Assembly: GCF_037975245.1 (NCBI RefSeq)
Contig: NC_092562.1
Coordinates: 12,530,001-12,594,000 of the forward strand
From: Apostichopus japonicus
Lineage: Eukaryota > Echinodermata > Holothuroidea > Aspidochirotida > Stichopodidae
Direction of reading: 5' to 3'
DNA length: 64,000 nt
Part shown: piece by piece, positions 24,401 through 30,400 of the stretch
Layout: each line of letters opens with the position of its first letter
How positions within the stretch are numbered: position 1 is the first letter of the stretch
Translations under genes and position numbers: made by a program
Notes under the pieces: generated by a model
Databases searched by the model: none
What the model saw: only the letters and a program-made list of their open reading frames with translations
Told to the model about the DNA's origin: nothing

Positions 24401-27400
24401 TGATGTCACTATGGCAACTAAGTTCCCTTCTCTACTTTGTTCTTCTGCATTTGTAAGTCATTCATTTAGAGGAAAGCATATATGTGTACCAACTGCTTAA
24501 GAAATTCTATTTACGATGATAACGACAACTAGGAAAACATATATCTTATAATTAAAGTATCAAATGCTAAGGATAAAGCAACAAGAACATTATAACTGGA
24601 AAGAAAAGCTGGTTAGAACAGTTAAATATATTGGTCACGAGAATCTGGTCCCTTGTTGTTGGCTTTAAATGGGAACGTATATAGGACGAAAGCGGATCTA
24701 AATAATACACTGCGTCAACAGTATATCATAAATAGTTGTTGCACTTGTGTTTTCCATATTCCAGTTCCATATAGTTACAGAGATGATTATCGTTGCGAAG
24801 GTGGTTGGATCGCACCAAATGGAGAAGTTGCCAAGTGTAAGGTTGACGAATATCCTTGCTGTTCAAGTGATAACTGGTGCAGTAAAAAGCCCGAACACTG
24901 TTCCTGTGAAGCTTGTGCTGATTATCGGCATGGTAGGTATTGAAAATCATAGGGGGTCAAATAAACTACGTTTTGGAGACATGAAGTGGGGAAAGAAGAA
25001 GTGAAACGGATTATGTTGACACGTGGTGGAAAAGCATTTGAAATGGAAAATCTCCATGCAACTTGTTTGACCATATTGACAATCTGACCAACTTCACCAT
25101 TACCTCGAATTTATTAACTTATATGACAACATTGGTTCCTTCCAGTCTAAGAACGTCAGGTTTAATTATTTACCATGATCAAGTAAGGTATCAGTGGCGA
25201 AACCATACCGGCATCAGGTATGAGTTTTAACATTCATCGACCTGGATCGCACTTAGCCACGCCAATTAGAATAATCAATATTACATCAGTTTTGCAATCA
25301 AATAAAACGATGATCTAAGAGAGAACTCGGTGTGGTTATCGTCCTGCTTAAGGAACCCTTTGAGCGCAAGGTAACTTTCTTTTTCTGTTTGTTGCCCATA
25401 AAATAACGTTCATAATATTGTTAATAAGTGAACGTTAACAATGTAACGTGTATTTCATAAAGTATGCTCCCTCATAAAAAAATCTCTCCAATTAGGTAAT
25501 GAGGTATTTCATTCAATTTAGTATGCCGCAAAGAAAATGTTCCAAGTAGACCCTTTACCTATATGAACAATATGTGTCTTGAGCATAAAATATCAGAAAA
25601 AAATGACGTCCGTCCATATCAGGTATTTCTCATTGCAGTGATCGAAGGAATTCGCCTTGTTGGAGGAATCACGCCGAATGTTGGAAGAGTTGAGGTATTC
25701 GTGTTTGGTATATGGGGAACGATTTGTGATGATTTATGGGACATAAACGACGCTAATGTTGTCTGCAGACAGCTTGGTTTTACGGGGGCGAACAGGACGA
25801 GAGTTGCCGCTTACTTTGGTGAAGGAAGGGGAACGATTTGGTTCGATGACGTCCAATGCAGCGGGACAGAGGAATCCTTACACGACTGTCCCAAAAGTAA
25901 ACCCCGTGTAAACAATTGTCTCCCAGCCGAGGACGCAGGTGTAGAGTGTACACCATTTGACACCCAGAGCACAACAAGAACGGTTGGTGAGTGTAATATG
26001 TAATCAAAGTTGGCATCAATAGTCAAATGAAATGAAACCTATATATTAGCAGTTTTTTGCAGCGGGACAGAGGAATCCTTACACGACTGTCCCAAAAGTA
26101 AACCCCGTGTAAACAATTGTCTCCCAGCCGAGGACGCAGGTGTAGAGTGTACACCATTTGACACCCAGAGCACAACAAGAACGGTTGGTGAGTGTAATAT
26201 GTAATCAAAGTTGGCATCATTAGTCAAATGAAATGAAACCTATATATAAGCAGTTTTTTCTTAAATTTTTGGTCAATTACCTAAGTAGAAATTCTCGATG
26301 CATAGTTGCAACTTTAAATCAGTACATCAAGTTCACTAACAATTCAAGAACAAGTAGCTGACGAATTTAGAAGAAAATATTACTAAACGTCCAATGAACA
26401 CTTTCCATTCAATAGAGTGCGGAAACTATATTTTGTTCAAAAGATGAACATTGTTAAAGGAATTAGGCCAACAAAACCGGTGATCATAATGTGAAGTGCA
26501 ATCATGTCTCGTTTTCCCATCTTCAGAATAACTCGTGTAAGTGCAGGGTTTCGTAGTGCATTTATTATACCTCAGAAAAGTGGTAGACATTATATATTAC
26601 TCCTTATGTTTAAGGTTTCGAAGCAGGATATGAATAACTTTGGGATTTTCTTTTAGTGAAACTTCACTTTAGTTCATCGGTAGATACATTTGTATGCAAC
26701 TGATTAAATAATGATATATCGGCAGATCAGATTTTAAGCTAAAACTAAGGTGACTCAGAGCTTATGTCTTATTAAGTAACGGAGGCAAATTTAGTCAACA
26801 CCGTAAGATGGAAATGTTCCAAGCTTAGCTCTGTTCAGATATTAATTCGCCACTAGCTAATCGATCAATTTACGAGAAACCATCACTTACGTTTTTGTTA
26901 AGGAAAATATACAAGATCATCATCCATCATGCATAGAACCTGTGAAATCAATTCAACTAAAAATATCCATAATTGCAGTTAGTGAGAGTATTCGGCTTGG
27001 AAGTAAATCCATTTTTGGGCGAGTTGAGTTATTGGGGAAGGATGAATGTGGTGGTGGGGTGGGAGGGGGTGGGAGGGTTGTGGGATATAAACTACGCAAA
27101 TGTTTACGTGTTTACGCAAATGTGGGATATAAAGTACGCAAACTACGCAAATGTGGGATATAAACTACGCATGTAGAGAGCTTGCTTTTGTCGGAGCTAG
27201 ATCTTCACTTACTTAGGTGAGGGTTCAGTGAGGACGTGGTTAGAAAACGTCTAATGCACTGGGGACAGAGGACACGTAATATGCCATCACCCCAACTAAA
27301 ATGTATATTTTTCAATATTTGTCACAATTTCTCCTGTAACGGATTCTCTCAAAGTACGTTTTCAAAAGTAAATTTTGTTTTGCACCACTGTCGTATTACG

Positions 27401-30400
27401 TTTCTGCTTTACGCGTTATTTTTCCATATTATTTTTGCGTGAAGTATATCAATTATGAAGAAATGGTATTCTAATGGACGTATCATGGTTAGAACACTCA
27501 TACTAAAACATGGTAATGAGCGGAAAGAATTTTGTATAGATCTAGAATATTTGACTTGTGTAAGTGCTTAATTACGGGGTTCGGTCGTTCTTTATACGGA
27601 TTTCAAGAAAACTGTTTAAATTGTACTTTTGTCTGTTACTTTTATGATTTACTCTTATCTTGAAAGATGGAAACGGCAATCTGTATTTTATATGTTATGT
27701 GGAAGTGTTGTTCTCCCCAATATTAGAACCACAGACAAGCACTACTATGCAACCAATTTTATCGAGTTATAGAGAGGATCATCGCTGTGGAGGTGATTGG
27801 CTCGCATCAAATGGAAAAGTCGCAAGATGTGATCCTGATAGTGTCTTGCCTTGTTGCTCTAGAACTAACTGGTGTGGTTATATTAGTTACCAGGATTGTA
27901 ACTGTGATTCTTGCGTTGATTATCGAATAGGTAAGTGTTTTTTTTCGCTGAGCCTCACAGCACCAAGGCTTCCTTATATTCTTGGTACTTGATTCAAGCA
28001 TCTAGTTTCAAGAAAGGGGGCAAAATTCGATTTAGTGCAGATTTAGCATATAGCATGTGTTTCAATATTCAAATTAACATATTTATGTTTTGCTAAGTTT
28101 TTGACGATTTGAGAGTCATCTGGCAAGAGCAGAAGGAATGATGTTCCCTTATCTACTTTGTTCTTCTGCATTTGTAAGTCATTAATTTAGAGGAAAGGAT
28201 ATATTTGTGTAAAATGCTTCAGAAATTGTAATTACTATGATACCGACAACTAGGAAAACAGGATTTCTTATAATTAAAGTATCAAATGCTAAAGGATAAA
28301 TCAACAAGAACATTATAACTGGAAAGAAAAGCTGGTTAGAACAGTTATCGCAATGCCATTGCAAACCAACCATAGTGATCCAATTACAAAAGTAGGGAAG
28401 GTCTTAGACAGTCAAAGTAGGTTAATTACATGCAACCAACCAAATCACTAGTAAGGAACAAGATATTGAGATGGGGTTTTCATCTAGCAGACTGATTTAT
28501 GCTTTTCCTTGCAAAATAATCGTTATATTATCGGCAAAAAATACCCCCAAAATAACATTGGTGTCAAAAATAGTGGTCATATTGAAGATGCCGGTGTAGA
28601 ATGCATACCCTCTGAGTCTTCAAGCACAACTACAACTGGTAAGTACTCAAGAAATATTCAACGGAACAGTCACCGAATTTTTTCTTTATGATATACAGGT
28701 TTTAAAGAATAATTTATGATCGGCAAAGTAGAAATGCTTATTTCGTCCTCTTACATCACAAATGTAACTCGAACGTACTGTTACAGTTTAATGATTATTA
28801 ACGACATGCCTTGTTGCTGAACGGGCATTGATGAGTTATCGTAGTAACGTAGCCATAACGTAAGCCGGAAGCATTCTCCAAATGTACATCAGGATTTTGC
28901 GTGTTTTGCTTGTCTTTTTTTTATCGAATGTAGCTCTTTTGCGAACAACTCGGAACCTTCCTTGCAAACCGTTATTGATGAAAACAACCGATAGAAACTA
29001 ATTTGAATGTGTTGTTGATATAGTGATTGAGGATTATCACTGGCTTATAACAAGCCTTTCATTTCAATGAGTGTTCGAAAGAGAAGACAGCCGTGTACAT
29101 TTCGCACCAATTTCTGTTTCTAAACCGCTAGTTTAACGACTCCCCGTCACTCAGACTCTGACCACTTTCTAAATACTGATAGAGATCAGGTCACCCAATT
29201 ATTTATCGGTTACAATGCAACAATTGTGAAAAAAAAGTTGCTCCCAACTTCCATTTCCCTATTAGTAAGCCAGAAATACCACATACACAGAAGAATTTGT
29301 TCACCATTAGTGTTTTTTTTTTTATTGTTACGTGAATCTGGTATATTGTAGTTGGTTTGAAATGGGAACGTATGGAGGACGCGGGTGGATCTAAATAATA
29401 CACCACATCATCAGTATATCAGAAAAAGTTGTTCCACTTGCGTTTGCTTGTATTCCAGTTCGAGCAACTTACAGAGATGACAATCGTTGTGAAGGTGATT
29501 GGCTCGCACCAAATGGAAACGTTGCCAAGTGTGACATTGAAAGCTATCCTTGCTGTACAAGTGATAACTGGTGCAGTGAAAGTGTCGACGACTGTAGATG
29601 TGAAGGTTGTACTGATTATCGGAATGGTAGGTTTGGATCGTCAAAAATCATAAGTGGCACGTAAAATTCTTTTTGAGACATAGAGTGTGGAAAGGAGAAC
29701 TAAGAGATTATGTTGACACGTGGTGGAAAAGCACTTTAAATTGAAAATCTCCATGCATCTTGTTTGACCATATTGACAATCTGACCAACTTCACAATTAT
29801 ATCAAATTTATTACCTTATATGACAACATTGGTTCCTTCCAGTCTAAGAACGTCAGGTTTTAATTATTTACCATGATCAAGTAAGGTATCAGTGGCGAAA
29901 CCATACCGGCATCAGGTATGAGTTTTAACATTCATCGACCTGGATCGCAATTAGCCACGCCAATTAGAATAATCAATATTACATCAGCTTTGCAATCAAA
30001 TAAAACGATGATCTAAGAGAGAACTCGGTGTGGTTATCGTCCTGCTTAAGGAACCCTTTGAGCGCAAGGTAACTTTCTTTTTCTGTTTGTTGCCCATAAA
30101 ATAACGTTCATAATATTGTTAATATGTGAATGTTTACCATGTAAAGTATATTCCGTAAGTATGCTCCCTCATAACAGGAAATACTCTCCAATTAAATAAT
30201 GAGGTAATTTTGCAACTTAGTATTTCGCAAAAAAGAAAGAAAAGAAAAGTAGACCCTACCATATGAAAAAAAATGGCATAATAAAAAATATAAGATATCT
30301 TGACGTCCATCCATATCAGGTATTTCTCATTGTAGTGATCGAAGATATTCGCCTTTTTGGAGGACTCACTCCGAATGTTGGAAGACTTGAGGTAAAGGTG

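Larger units (their letters stand above)
23630..27295 (+). repeat. Segmental duplication copy 1 (exons 13-15 plus relic SRCR)
   Basis: The order of exon H (23996), exon H (24765), exon S (25639) and relic S (26979), with their introns, is repeated at 27296-31618. The join lies inside the relic SRCR exon: it breaks off at about 27295, where sequence matching 23630 resumes. The match runs through introns, for example TTTTCAAAAGT at 23690 and 27360, and GCTGGTTAGAACAGTTA at 24608 and 28330. Confidence 0.85.

Noticed and set aside
25191-25220. CAGTGGCGAAACC inside the conserved intron patch as a MITE end
   Set aside because: No inverted partner or flanking duplication; it occurs in both copies only because the patch is duplicated.
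26023-26227. Second copy of the SRCR exon end as a separate coding exon
   Set aside because: The only acceptor (TTTTTTGCAG) would enter in the wrong phase and reach a stop quickly.
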